A stretch of 64,000 nt of DNA from Thioalkalivibrio sulfidiphilus (GTDB lineage: Bacteria > Pseudomonadota > Gammaproteobacteria > Ectothiorhodospirales > Ectothiorhodospiraceae): NCBI RefSeq assembly GCF_000377945.1, contig NZ_KB898929.1, positions 1 through 64,000 of the forward strand. The letters run 5' to 3'. The notes under the pieces were generated by a model. That model did not search any database. It had not been told where the DNA came from and saw only the letters and a list, made by a program, of their open reading frames with translations. Positions 20,036-28,386 of the stretch are shown here, piece after piece (position 1 is the stretch's first letter; each line of letters opens with the position of its first letter). A program made the position numbers and the translations under genes.

Positions 20036-20111
20036 CCTTCTTCCCCATCCCTTCCAGCGATTCTGAACCGGCTCTGTCGGGACGTCCGCGTGCGTCCTCG
20101 GAACGCTGGTC

Positions 20112-20450
20112 TCAGCTGCGGCCAGGGTTTGCCAGGAGCCGGGTCGCCAGCAGCGTCTGCATGTCCCGACGTCCATCCGCAATCAGATAGATGATCACCC
20201 GATCATCCATGACCCGGTAGATGACCCGATAGGGCTTGAAGAACACCTGGCGGTATTCCCGGATACCCAGGTTCAGCAGCTCCCGTGGATGGACGCCGCG
20301 TTCGGGCTGTTCGGCCAGAGATTCGACCACGGTCAGCAGCCGGTCTAAAACGTGATCCGCGCTCTTGCGGGAGTCGAATTCCAGCAGATAGTCGTAGAGG
20401 GCCTCCAGGTCCCGCTCGGCGCCCTCGGTAAGCAGCACCTCGTGGGGCAT
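20112..20450 (-). CDS. ParE/RelE-family toxin
   Basis: This 112-residue protein of the RelE/ParE fold shows VLLTEGAERDLEALYDYLLE (helices 1-2) and the C-terminal beta-strands YRVIYRVMDDRVIIYLIADG followed by RRDM. Family members act as gyrase poisons (ParE) or ribosome-dependent RNases (RelE); the sequence leans to ParE but does not settle it. Its ATG overlaps the antitoxin stop by one base (TGATG), which gives coupled, antitoxin-first translation. Confidence 0.88.
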   Translation of the reverse strand: MPHEVLLTEGAERDLEALYDYLLEFDSRKSADHVLDRLLTVVESLAEQPERGVHPRELLNLGIREYRQVFFKPYRVIYRVMDDRVIIYLIADGRRDMQTLLATRLLANPGRS

Positions 20451-20725
20451 CAGTCGGCGGCTTTCCTGCTGCGCAGCCGGGCGATGACCTCAGCCGCTGG
20501 CTTGACCTTGCCTTGCTCCACCTCCCGGCTGCCCAGGGCCAGGATCTTCAGCAGGGCCAGGGTCTCCTGGGTCTCCTGGTAGCTGGCTACGTCCTGGAGC
20601 ACGGCCTTGGCCTCGCCGTTCTGGGTAATGACCAGGGGCTCGCGCTCCTCGGCCAGCCTGCTGAGCACCTCGGCGGCGTTGGCCTTGAGGTAGCTGATGG
20701 GTTTGACGTGGTCTGAATAGCGCAT
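20450..20725 (-). CDS. Phd/YefM-family antitoxin
   Basis: The 91-residue antitoxin begins MRYSDHVKPISYLKANAAEV and contains LVITQNGEAKAVLQDVASYQ, the Phd/YefM DNA-binding and dimerisation core. The C-terminal helix should neutralise the toxin. ATG at 20725 was chosen over the ATG four codons upstream because GGAG lies seven bases before it. Autoregulation through the palindrome just upstream is likely. Confidence 0.88.
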   Translation of the reverse strand: MRYSDHVKPISYLKANAAEVLSRLAEEREPLVITQNGEAKAVLQDVASYQETQETLALLKILALGSREVEQGKVKPAAEVIARLRSRKAAD

Positions 20726-20743
20726 GGGGATCTCCATTGGAAT

Positions 20744-20759
20744 GGACTTAATTTAGTCC
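20744..20759. promoter_or_regulatory. Candidate operator of the toxin-antitoxin pair
   Basis: GGACT-TAATTT-AGTCC is a perfect 5-bp inverted repeat with a six-base AT centre, 19 bp upstream of the antitoxin start. Phd-type antitoxins bind such palindromes. Binding here is inferred. Confidence 0.4.
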
Positions 20760-20928
20760 TTATGAGGTCTGCGCTCAAGGGCGAATGATTCTCTCCAGTC
20801 GATGGAAAACATCCTGTTCTCCCAGGGTCGCTGAGGCGGGGGAAGATCTAAATACGATAAGCACCGTTTTCCCTGAGCGCCTCTGTGTCACTGCGAGAGA
20901 AAGGAAAAAACGTCACTCACGAAACACA

Positions 20929-21906
20929 TCAACTTCGCCCCAGCAGCTTGTATTCCAGAATGTGGCGCGGCAGGCCGGCAGGCAGGCTGTGGGCGGCGAT
21001 CGTCTCCAGGGTGTAGTCGGCCTCGCCGGCGATGGCCTCGGCGGCCAGCAGGCCGCTGCGCACGGCGGGGCCGATGCCCTCCGCCATGTCCCGGGTGGCC
21101 AGTCCGGCGGCATCACCGATCACGAAGGCCTTGTCCAGACACAGGCGTTGCACGCCGTCGCGCAGATAGTAGGCATAGCCCTGGGGTGCGAGTTCCAGGC
21201 CCCCATCGATCAGGCCGCGCCCGCGCAGGCGGGTCTCGAAACGGTCCCAGTGGGGGCGGATGTCGTCCCCCCGATCCTTGAGCCGCGCGGCCATGGCCCC
21301 GACACCCAGGTTCAGATAGCCGTCCGCCTTGGGCACATACCAGCTGTAGCCGGGCAGTCCCTTGTGGAAGAACCACAAGTGACAGTCGCCATCACGCCAC
21401 TCACAGGGCAGCTCCTGTTCCAGGGCCACGGCCTGGAGCGTGCGGGCGCGGGGATTGACCTCCCGGAACAGGCCGCGGTACACGGGGCAGGCGGTGCCGC
21501 CGGCGCCCACCAGGTACTCGCACTCGAAGCGGTCATCGATCACGAAGCGTCCATCCCGGCGCTCGATGCGCCGCGCCTCGTGGTTCAGGACCTGCGCGCC
21601 GGAGCGCTCCAGCAGCCAGTGATCGAATTCGAAACGGCGGATGGAATGCTGGGGGGCGCGCATGTTGAGGCGCAGGCCGTAGAGGTGCACCCGGGTGACC
21701 TCGAAGGTGAGGAAGCGGTGCGGGTAGGCCCCGATGTCCATCTCCAGGTCCGCGACCACCTCGGGCGTGATCCAGCCGGCGCACAGCTTCGTGCGGGGAA
21801 AACGGGCCTTGTCCAGGATCAGGCTGTCGATGCCGCGTCGGCGCAGTGCCCAGGCGCAGCTGGAACCGGCCGGACCACCGCCGACGATGATGACGGGACT
21901 AAACAT
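20929..21906 (-). CDS. FAD-dependent oxidoreductase, geranylgeranyl-reductase-like
   Basis: The 325-residue flavoprotein starts MFSPVIIVGGGPAGSSCAWA (Rossmann GxGxxG), has KLCAGWITPEVV near residue 45, the family-typical WYVPKADGYLNLGVGA, and the second FAD motif VIGDAAGLATRDMAEGIGPA. This is the GGR family that reduces isoprenoid double bonds; the substrate here is unknown. It overlaps or abuts the upstream cfa gene (GTG at 21918 is an alternative start inside cfa). That position suggests both act on membrane lipid chains. Confidence 0.82.
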   Translation of the reverse strand: MFSPVIIVGGGPAGSSCAWALRRRGIDSLILDKARFPRTKLCAGWITPEVVADLEMDIGAYPHRFLTFEVTRVHLYGLRLNMRAPQHSIRRFEFDHWLLERSGAQVLNHEARRIERRDGRFVIDDRFECEYLVGAGGTACPVYRGLFREVNPRARTLQAVALEQELPCEWRDGDCHLWFFHKGLPGYSWYVPKADGYLNLGVGAMAARLKDRGDDIRPHWDRFETRLRGRGLIDGGLELAPQGYAYYLRDGVQRLCLDKAFVIGDAAGLATRDMAEGIGPAVRSGLLAAEAIAGEADYTLETIAAHSLPAGLPRHILEYKLLGRS

Positions 21907-21910
21907 CCGC

Positions 21911-23185
21911 TCAGTCACGGTAGAGATGGGCGCGGGTCCAGGCCATGTCGTTCTTGCCCGGGCGGCTGAACAGGACCTGGTAGAGCTGCAGGCTGCCGGC
22001 GCGGAAGTTGGCGATGGAGCCGGCCAGGTAGAGACGCCAGGCGCGCACGAAAAATGCGTCGAACATCTCGCGCACCGTGTCCTCGTGGGCGTCGAAGCGT
22101 TCCAGCCAGTGCTCCAGGGTGCGGGCGTAGTGCAGGCGAATGTTCTCCACGTCCAGCACCGAGAACCCGGGGCCCTCGAAGATGTCCATCATCTGCCGCA
22201 GGGTGGGCGGATAGCCGCCGGGAAACAGGCGCTTCTCGGTCCAGGCGCTGGTGGGTTCGGGGCGGTCCTGGCCGATGCTGTGGATCAGGCCGCGCCCCTG
22301 GTCCGAAAGGCAGCGGTCGATCACTCTGCCGAGGCCCGCGTAATTGGGGGCACCCACATGCTCCAGCATGCCCACGGAGACGAACACGTCATAGCGGCCG
22401 GTGATGTTGCGGTAGTCGTCTTCCACGTATTCGACCCGGTCGGCCAGCCCCTCCTGCCTCGCCCGCTCCCGGGCATAGAGGATTTGCTGATGGGAAATGT
22501 TGTAGGCACGCACATTCACGCCGTAGTGGCGGGCGAAATGCCGGGCCAGTCCTCCCCAGCCGCAACCGGCCTCCACCACGGTCTCGCCGGGTCGCAGTTC
22601 CAGCTTGCGGGCGATGTGATCCAGCTTGGCTGCCTGGGCCTGCTCCAGGGTGACCGAGCGGTTCGGGAAGTAGGCGCAGGTATAGGCCATCTCCTCGTCC
22701 AGCCACAGGCGGTAGAAGTCGTTGCCCAGGTCATAGTGGTGGTGAATGTTTTCCCGGGACCCGGCGCGGGTGTTGCGGCGCTGGCGGGTCAGGCCGCGGG
22801 CGAGGAAGTCCCGCAACGGGCCGGGCCGGGTGCGCTGCTGACGGGCACGGAAGAGGGCCTCCAGGAACGCCACCAGGCTGCCTTCCACCTCGATGCGTCC
22901 GAGGCTGTAGTCGTCGCCGAAGTGCAGGTTGGGATTGGTGAAAAGGCGCCAGAAGCTGCGTCGGTCCAGGATGTGCATGGCCGCGACGGGCTCGGCGGTG
23001 CCGCCGCCCTCATAATGGCTCTGCCCGTCCCAGAGGGTGACCTGTATCGCCGGCTCGCCCGCCAGGCGCATCAGCTTTTTGATCAGCCACGACTCCACGG
23101 GGCGCACGGCGCCGTTGTCCTTTTTACGCGAGGCGGCGGATGCCGAGTTTGGCATGTTCAGCAGTGGATGTTTGCCGGGGTTCAT
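21911..23185 (-). CDS. cfa: Cyclopropane-fatty-acyl-phospholipid synthase family protein
   Basis: Cfa methylates unsaturated acyl chains of phospholipids with SAM. The 424-residue protein has a helical N-terminal domain with DDYSLGRIEVEGSLVAFLEA and the hallmark NIHHHYDLGNDFYRLWLDEE. The SAM motif VVEAGCGWGGLARHFA and MLEHVGAPNY follow. The Asn/Ser-rich first 25 residues are poorly conserved, so the true start could be internal. It forms an operon with the downstream FAD reductase. Confidence 0.9.
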   Translation of the reverse strand: MNPGKHPLLNMPNSASAASRKKDNGAVRPVESWLIKKLMRLAGEPAIQVTLWDGQSHYEGGGTAEPVAAMHILDRRSFWRLFTNPNLHFGDDYSLGRIEVEGSLVAFLEALFRARQQRTRPGPLRDFLARGLTRQRRNTRAGSRENIHHHYDLGNDFYRLWLDEEMAYTCAYFPNRSVTLEQAQAAKLDHIARKLELRPGETVVEAGCGWGGLARHFARHYGVNVRAYNISHQQILYARERARQEGLADRVEYVEDDYRNITGRYDVFVSVGMLEHVGAPNYAGLGRVIDRCLSDQGRGLIHSIGQDRPEPTSAWTEKRLFPGGYPPTLRQMMDIFEGPGFSVLDVENIRLHYARTLEHWLERFDAHEDTVREMFDAFFVRAWRLYLAGSIANFRAGSLQLYQVLFSRPGKNDMAWTRAHLYRD

Positions 23186-23283
23186 GGGGGTATCTCCGGG
23201 CCTGTCCTGGTCGGCCGGCCGATCAGAGGGTGAGCCGATTCAAGAGGGGATGGTCACAGTGACGCCGACGGCACGATGTGCGC

Positions 23284-24114
23284 TTACTGGCGATCGAGGG
23301 CCTCGTAGGCCACGCGCACCCTGTCTTCACCGTACGTGCGCTCCAGACGCCGGATGATGAAGTGTGCCCTGGCGGCGTCGGTGAAGTGCTGGACGAAGAT
23401 GGTATTGATCAGCGCGCCGCCTGCGGCGCCGATCACGGGCATCACCTGGGCCGCAGCCTTGTTGGAGACCGCGATCCCGAAGCGTGAGGAGATCAGGGCG
23501 ATCATCCTGGCCAGCAGCGGCGCCCCCTCGGTCGTGAGGCCCTGGGTGGCGATGTGGCGCATGGAGCCGGACACCGACAGGGCCAGGGCGAGACGGATGC
23601 TGAAGTAGCCGGTTTCGGCGGCGTCGTCGTCCTCGGTGCGTGCGCCCAGGGCGAACACCTGGATGCAGGCCATGCGGGTCTCCAGGTCTGCCAGGTCCTC
23701 ACCCTCCGATCGAGCCACCGAGGCGATGGCGCGCAGCATGATGGTGGTGGTGATGGGCAGTTCCACCAGCAGACCGGGCAGACCGAAGAAGCCGCCGGCC
23801 GCGCCCGTGGATGCCGCGAGGAAACGGTGCCGTGCCACGTGCCCATGGAGATCCCGTCCCGGATCCAGGGTCGAGATGGCGGTGTCCAGCGCCTTGCCCA
23901 GGGCCTTCTCCACGCCGCGATGCAACTGGGCGTACCAGTTTGCGGGCAGGAGTTTGAAGCCCACCTCGATGGGCGTGCCGATGACGCTGGTCAGGCGGGC
24001 GGCCAGACTCGGGTGTTCCAGTTCCTGATGGGCCCAGACCAGACTGGCATGATCATCCTCGCTCATGCCGGGCACGAGCACCTGGAGAGGGTACTGAACG
24101 ATGGTCTCGCTCAT
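23284..24114 (-). CDS. EcsC-family protein
   Basis: The 276-residue product carries the EcsC signature: TGAAGGFFGLPGLLVELPIT, then TTTIMLRAIASVARSEGEDL, and VSNKAAAQVMPVIGAAGGAL followed by INTIFVQHF. Several Gly/Ala-rich hydrophobic segments suggest membrane association. The biochemical role of EcsC proteins is not established. It lies between the glucan phosphorylase and cfa genes on the same strand, with gaps of 53 and 98 bp. Confidence 0.85.
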   Translation of the reverse strand: MSETIVQYPLQVLVPGMSEDDHASLVWAHQELEHPSLAARLTSVIGTPIEVGFKLLPANWYAQLHRGVEKALGKALDTAISTLDPGRDLHGHVARHRFLAASTGAAGGFFGLPGLLVELPITTTIMLRAIASVARSEGEDLADLETRMACIQVFALGARTEDDDAAETGYFSIRLALALSVSGSMRHIATQGLTTEGAPLLARMIALISSRFGIAVSNKAAAQVMPVIGAAGGALINTIFVQHFTDAARAHFIIRRLERTYGEDRVRVAYEALDRQ

Positions 24115-24167
24115 GATGTTTTACCCATGCAGCGCCGCTGATTGAAGGTTAGCACAGCGTTGTGGAT

Positions 24168-25874
24168 TCAGCGGATATAGGCCGCCGTGGCGTAGCGGCG
24201 CATCATGCGGTGGCTGTTGAAGAAGTAGCCGTTCTTTGCGATGGCCCCCAGCATCACCCGGACCCAGCCGGCCCTGTCGGTGTAGTAGAGCGGCAGCACA
24301 TTGTCTTCCAGCTGGGTGTACAGGGCATCCGCATCCTGTCCATTGGCCTCGGCGCCGCTGTTGCCGACCGCCCAGCCGGTGACGCCCTCGATGCAGCCTT
24401 CCGTCCACCAGCCGTCCAGCACGCTCAGATTGGGCACGCCATTGAGCGCGGCCTTCATGCCGCTGGTGCCCGAGGCCTCAAGAGGGCGCAGCGGGGTGTT
24501 GAGCCAGACGTCGACCCCGGAGGTGAGCAGGTGGCCGAGTTGCATGTCGTAGTTGGGCAGGAACACCAGGGTGATCATGCCCGAGAGCTCCTGCTTCATC
24601 TGGAAGATCCGTTCGATCAGGGCCTTGCCGGCCACGTCCTTGGGATGGGCCTTGCCCGCCATGACGATCTGGATCGGCCAGCGTTCCGCGATCCTGCGCA
24701 GGCGATGGAGATCGCTGAACAGCAGGTCGGGGCGTTTGTAGGCGGTCATGCGCCTGGCGAAGCCGAGGGTCGCGGTTTGTGCATCCAGGACAATGCCGCA
24801 GCGTTCCCGGACCGATTCGATCAGTTGCAGTTTGGCGAGGCTGTGTGCCTCCCAGATTTCATTGGCAGGGATCTGGTCGGCGCGCACCAGGAGGTCGGGT
24901 TCGTAGCGCCACCCGGGTATACGCTGATCGAACAGACGCTGCAGGGGCTGCGCGGTCCAGGTGCCCGGATGCACGCCATTGGTGATGGCATGCACATGGT
25001 ATTCCGGGAACATCTGCTGCGAGACCTCCGCATGGGTCTTGGCCACGCCATTGACATAGCCGGACAGACGCAGGGCCAGGCGGGTCATGTTCAGACGTTG
25101 GTTGCCTGCCAGCCGGCGCAGTTCCGATGGGCTGATGAAGCGGGCCATGAGGCGGTCGGCGAGGCCGTAATCGAACTGGTCATGGCCCGCCTCGATGGGG
25201 GTGTGGGTGGTGAACAGGCATTGTTCCCGTACCTGGGCCACATCGGAGACTTCGCCCAGGGGGTCCTGTCGCTCGGGCCGGTGTTTGCCCCGGCGCAGCA
25301 GTTCCAGGGCGAGCAGGGCTGAATGTCCCTCGTTCATGTGATAGGTGTGGACATGGAAGTCCAGAGCCTGCAGGGTGCGGGCACCGCCGATGCCCAGGAC
25401 GATCTCCTGGGTCAGCCGGTACTCCGCACCGTCGCCGTAGAGCTGATCGGTGATCCGCCGGTCGGCCGGGGCGTTCTCGGGCAGGTCCGTATCCAGCAGC
25501 AGCACGGGGATCTCATACCCCGAGGAGCCGGTGAGCACGTAGAGCCAGGCCTGTACCCAGACGTCCCGGTCGGCCACGGGCACCGAGATCTTGGCGGGCA
25601 GGGGGACCGCCCAGTGTTCCGGTTGCCAGGGTTCCGGGAGCTCGCTCTGCCGGCCAGACACGTCCAGGACCTGCCTGAAATGGCCCTGGCGACTGATGAG
25701 GGTGACGCCCACCAGAGGGATCTTCAGGTCTGCGGCGCTGCGCAGGGTGTCGCCGGCCAGCACCCCCAGACCCCCGCTGTAGGTGGGTATTTCACTGCGC
25801 AGCCCGATCTCCATGGAAAAGTAGGCAATGCGCGGCGTGTGTACGAACTGTTCGAGGGAATTGGAGCGGGTCAT
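24168..25874 (-). CDS. glgP: Alpha-glucan phosphorylase (short GT35 type)
   Basis: The enzyme releases glucose 1-phosphate from alpha-1,4-glucans with PLP. The 568 residues fit the short bacterial and archaeal branch. IAYFSMEIGLRSEIPTYSGG (N-terminal glucan-phosphorylase signature), YHMNEGHSALLALEL, FTTHTPIEAGHDQF and the PLP-lysine region EASGTSGMKAALNG are all present. A debranching enzyme gene (glgX) lies 24 kb away, but no other glycogen gene adjoins it. Confidence 0.93.
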   Translation of the reverse strand: MTRSNSLEQFVHTPRIAYFSMEIGLRSEIPTYSGGLGVLAGDTLRSAADLKIPLVGVTLISRQGHFRQVLDVSGRQSELPEPWQPEHWAVPLPAKISVPVADRDVWVQAWLYVLTGSSGYEIPVLLLDTDLPENAPADRRITDQLYGDGAEYRLTQEIVLGIGGARTLQALDFHVHTYHMNEGHSALLALELLRRGKHRPERQDPLGEVSDVAQVREQCLFTTHTPIEAGHDQFDYGLADRLMARFISPSELRRLAGNQRLNMTRLALRLSGYVNGVAKTHAEVSQQMFPEYHVHAITNGVHPGTWTAQPLQRLFDQRIPGWRYEPDLLVRADQIPANEIWEAHSLAKLQLIESVRERCGIVLDAQTATLGFARRMTAYKRPDLLFSDLHRLRRIAERWPIQIVMAGKAHPKDVAGKALIERIFQMKQELSGMITLVFLPNYDMQLGHLLTSGVDVWLNTPLRPLEASGTSGMKAALNGVPNLSVLDGWWTEGCIEGVTGWAVGNSGAEANGQDADALYTQLEDNVLPLYYTDRAGWVRVMLGAIAKNGYFFNSHRMMRRYATAAYIR

Positions 25875-25975
25875 GGGGGCGAATGGCTCGAGGCTGAGCC
25901 GCTGAGTAACAGGCGATGTTCGGCTTAGGAGTGAAATGATCTGGTCATGTTGTAATACGATAATGTGACGTCCAT

Positions 25976-26311
25976 ATGACGCATGATCGAGCGGCTGCCA
26001 TGATTGAGGTCGAGGGTGTCAGGATCAGATGGGTGCTGCCCGGACGGGTGAAGCTCTATATTGATGACCTGGTCGGCGAGCAGGAGTTGGCCGAGCGTCT
26101 AGAGTCTGATGTGGCGGGCATTGATGGCGTCAAGGACTTTCGGGTCGATGCGCAGACCGGGGTTGCCACCTTGCGGTACGACAGGAAACGCATCACGACC
26201 CCGGCCTCGACGAAGGCCCTGCTGGCGGTGCTCAAGCGACATTTCCCGGAGCGGGACTTCAGTTCGATCGAACACTGGGTGGCCGAGCGAAACCGGCCGA
26301 GCAAGGGGTGA
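25976..26311 (+). CDS. Small HMA-like-fold protein, no CxxC
   Basis: The 111-residue product reads as one beta-alpha-beta-beta-alpha-beta domain (IRWVLPGRVKLYIDDLVGEQ; GIDGVKDFRVDAQTGVATLR). It resembles heavy-metal-associated domains but lacks the metal-binding cysteines. The ATG at 25976 is the most upstream; ATG at 26000 is equally plausible. It opens a three-gene run ending convergent with the MetK/P-type ATPase operon, whose ATPase carries a similar N-terminal domain. Confidence 0.7.
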   Translation: MTHDRAAAMIEVEGVRIRWVLPGRVKLYIDDLVGEQELAERLESDVAGIDGVKDFRVDAQTGVATLRYDRKRITTPASTKALLAVLKRHFPERDFSSIEHWVAERNRPSKG

Positions 26312-26317
26312 TAGGCC

Positions 26318-26677
26318 ATGGCATGGATCAACAATGACACCACCAAGGGACTGGTCATCGGGGCAGGACTGGTGCTGCTGGCGCCCCTGGCGGTGGCGGC
26401 CCTGAGCGGGTTTGCCCGCCCGGCCGCCCGCGCGGCCCTCAAGGCGGGCATGCTTGCCTATGAGAAGGGCATGGAGACGGCCGCCGAACTGGGCGAAGTG
26501 ATCGAAGATCTGGTGGCGGAGGCCGAGGCGGAGATCGAGGCCGAGCGGGAACAGGCGCAGGCCGAAACACAGTCCGGTGAAGCCACATCCTTCGCAGAGG
26601 AGGAGGCTGAGGCCTCGCCCGGCGAGGCCCCCGCGGAGGCCACCGCATCGACCCAGGGCAAGCGCACCGCCCCATGA
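26318..26677 (+). CDS. Small membrane protein with acidic helical tail (DUF5132-like)
   Basis: One N-terminal hydrophobic segment (GLVIGAGLVLLAPLAVAALS) is followed by an amphipathic helix (PAARAALKAGMLAYEKGMET) and a long Glu/Ala-rich tail, 119 residues in all. This matches the architecture of DUF5132-type proteins that accompany HMA-like P-type ATPases. The family name is from recollection, not a search. It starts 6 bp after the preceding gene. Confidence 0.65.
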   Translation: MAWINNDTTKGLVIGAGLVLLAPLAVAALSGFARPAARAALKAGMLAYEKGMETAAELGEVIEDLVAEAEAEIEAEREQAQAETQSGEATSFAEEEAEASPGEAPAEATASTQGKRTAP

Positions 26678-27135
26678 GCAGCACCGCCTACCTGGTCCAC
26701 CGGGTACCCGGGCGGTTGCGCTTCAAGCTGCCCGAGCGTCGGGGCGATGTCGCCTTCTTCCGTGAACTGGTGCCGCAGCTCTCGGCACTGGAAGGCGTGC
26801 TTGCCGTGCGTGCCAGTCCCGATACCGGCAGCGTGCTGATCCTCCATGGGGATGGCTTCCAGGCGAGCTTGCTGGGCGCCGTGGGCACCCTGCTGGAACT
26901 CTCTCCGGAACCCTACGTGCCTCCGAGCGCCTTCAGCCGGGCGGCATCGGGACTGGGCCAGCTAGATGCCTGGATCGCGCGGGAGACCCGCGGCGGCAGT
27001 TCCGTGAATTCCATCTTTTTCCTGGTGCTGGTAGGCATGGCCCTGGTGCAGATCAGTCGCGGCCAGGTCATGGCCCCGGCCACGTCCCTGTTGTGGTATG
27101 CCCTGGACCTGATGCGCGACCGCGGGTCGGGATGA
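26674..27135 (+). CDS. HMA-like domain protein with C-terminal membrane helix
   Basis: The first 80 residues form a ferredoxin-like domain (YLVHRVPGRLRFKLPERRGD; LAVRASPDTGSVLILHGDGF) without CxxC. A hydrophobic C-terminal segment follows (SIFFLVLVGMALVQISRGQV). The VPGRLRF motif also appears as SPGRLRV in the P-type ATPase encoded nearby, so a regulatory or partner role is plausible. Its ATG overlaps the preceding stop by 4 bp (ATGA). Confidence 0.7.
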   Translation: MSSTAYLVHRVPGRLRFKLPERRGDVAFFRELVPQLSALEGVLAVRASPDTGSVLILHGDGFQASLLGAVGTLLELSPEPYVPPSAFSRAASGLGQLDAWIARETRGGSSVNSIFFLVLVGMALVQISRGQVMAPATSLLWYALDLMRDRGSG

Positions 27136-27178
27136 AGTCTTAGTGGCAAGTGGCAAGTCTCAAGTGGCGAGGAAAGGC
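27136..27178. repeat. Single-arm copy of the AAGTGGCAAGTCTC repeat (F2), copy 2
   Basis: The sequence TAGTGGCAAGTGGCAAGTCT and onward matches the left arm of the family at 6320 and 41219, but no complementary arm follows. It fills the space between two convergent genes. Confidence 0.75.
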
Positions 27179-27180
27179 TC

Positions 27181-28386
27181 CTAGGCCGTCTCGGCCTTGA
27201 GCATGTCCACCAGGTCCTCCCTTTCCCAAGGCAGATCCAGATCGTCGCGACCCATCTGCCCGAACACCGCCAGCCGGCGGTAGAAACGCCCGTCATGGGC
27301 GCGGGGCAGGCCTTGCAGTCCGAAGCGACGCACGACGCCGGCCAGGCGCAGATCCACCAGGTGCTCCAGCTGTTCCCGGATGCGTTCCTCACGCACCCGG
27401 CCCGTGCCGTAGGTATGCACCTGGAGGCTGACAGGCCCGGGCAGGCCGATGCTGTAGGTCAGCTGGACTTCGCACTCGCTGGCAAGCCCCGCCGCCACCA
27501 CGTTGCGCGCCAGGTGCCGGGCGGCGTAGCTGGCCACCCGGTCGATGCGCAGGGGGTCCTTGCCGCTCAGGGCCGCGCCACTGTGGCGTGCGTACTCGCC
27601 ATAGGCGTCGATGGCGGTCTTGCGCCCGGTCAGGCCCGAGTGCAGGGCAGGCCCACCGCCGATCACCGGCCCCTCGGGATTGATGAACACCCGGGTCTGC
27701 GGATCGAGACCCGGTCCGCCGTCGGCCAGGCAGGGCTCCACCAGCCGTTCGCGTAACAGGCGCTCCAGGGCCGCCGCATCAGGACCCGCCGCACTGCGCT
27801 GGCTGGCAACCACCGTGACACTGTATAGCCCCTTCGGGCTTCGATCCTCGAAACTCACGGCCACCTGTGCCTTGCCGTCAGGCAGCAGGTACTCGAATCC
27901 CGGTTCATGGCGCAGCGCGTCCAGCCCCCGGGCCAGCCGGTGCGCGAGCACCACGGGCAGGGGCATGCGCTGGGGGGTCTGGTCGCAGGCATAGCCGAAG
28001 GCGGTGACGTGATTGGAGGCCACGACCCCGTCCAGGGCGCCCTCGTCGGCCAGCAGGCTCACGTCGAGGCGCTGCTGATGAGCGCCGGGCAGGGTCTGCA
28101 GGCTGGTCATGATGGTGCAGTCCCGGGCGTTGAATCCTGCCACCTCCGTGTAGCCGACCTCGGAGATCACCGAGCGCGCCAGGTCGGCCGCATCGAAGCG
28201 CGCCTCGCTCGCCTGGCGCACCGAGAGGAACAGGATGCTGGAGGCGATGGCGCATTCGGCGATCACCCGGGAGGCGGGGTCCTCGTCCAGCATGCGGTCG
28301 ACGATGGCGTCGCTGATCTGGTCGCAGAGCTTGTCCGGGTGGCCCGGGGTGACGGACTCGGAGGCGAACACGAAGGCGCGGCTCAT
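27181..28386 (-). CDS. Divergent S-adenosylmethionine synthetase paralogue
   Basis: The 401-residue protein aligns along its length with MetK: SESVTPGHPDKLCDQISDAI (catalytic His, Lys), PDGKAQVAVSFED, FINPEGPVIGGGPA, SGLTGRKTAIDAYG and SGKDPLRIDRVASYAARHLA. The GAGDQGLMFGYA loop, invariant in ordinary MetK, reads ASNHVTAFGYACDQ, so the gating-loop motif is gone. Catalysis is therefore doubtful or altered, and a housekeeping metK is expected elsewhere. Its ATG overlaps the P-type ATPase stop by 4 bp, so it is made together with the ATPase. Confidence 0.88.
   Translation of the reverse strand: MSRAFVFASESVTPGHPDKLCDQISDAIVDRMLDEDPASRVIAECAIASSILFLSVRQASEARFDAADLARSVISEVGYTEVAGFNARDCTIMTSLQTLPGAHQQRLDVSLLADEGALDGVVASNHVTAFGYACDQTPQRMPLPVVLAHRLARGLDALRHEPGFEYLLPDGKAQVAVSFEDRSPKGLYSVTVVASQRSAAGPDAAALERLLRERLVEPCLADGGPGLDPQTRVFINPEGPVIGGGPALHSGLTGRKTAIDAYGEYARHSGAALSGKDPLRIDRVASYAARHLARNVVAAGLASECEVQLTYSIGLPGPVSLQVHTYGTGRVREERIREQLEHLVDLRLAGVVRRFGLQGLPRAHDGRFYRRLAVFGQMGRDDLDLPWEREDLVDMLKAETA

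Noticed and set aside
27181-28386. Housekeeping metK
   Set aside because: The GAGDQG loop is missing and overall divergence is large, so it is treated as a paralogue.
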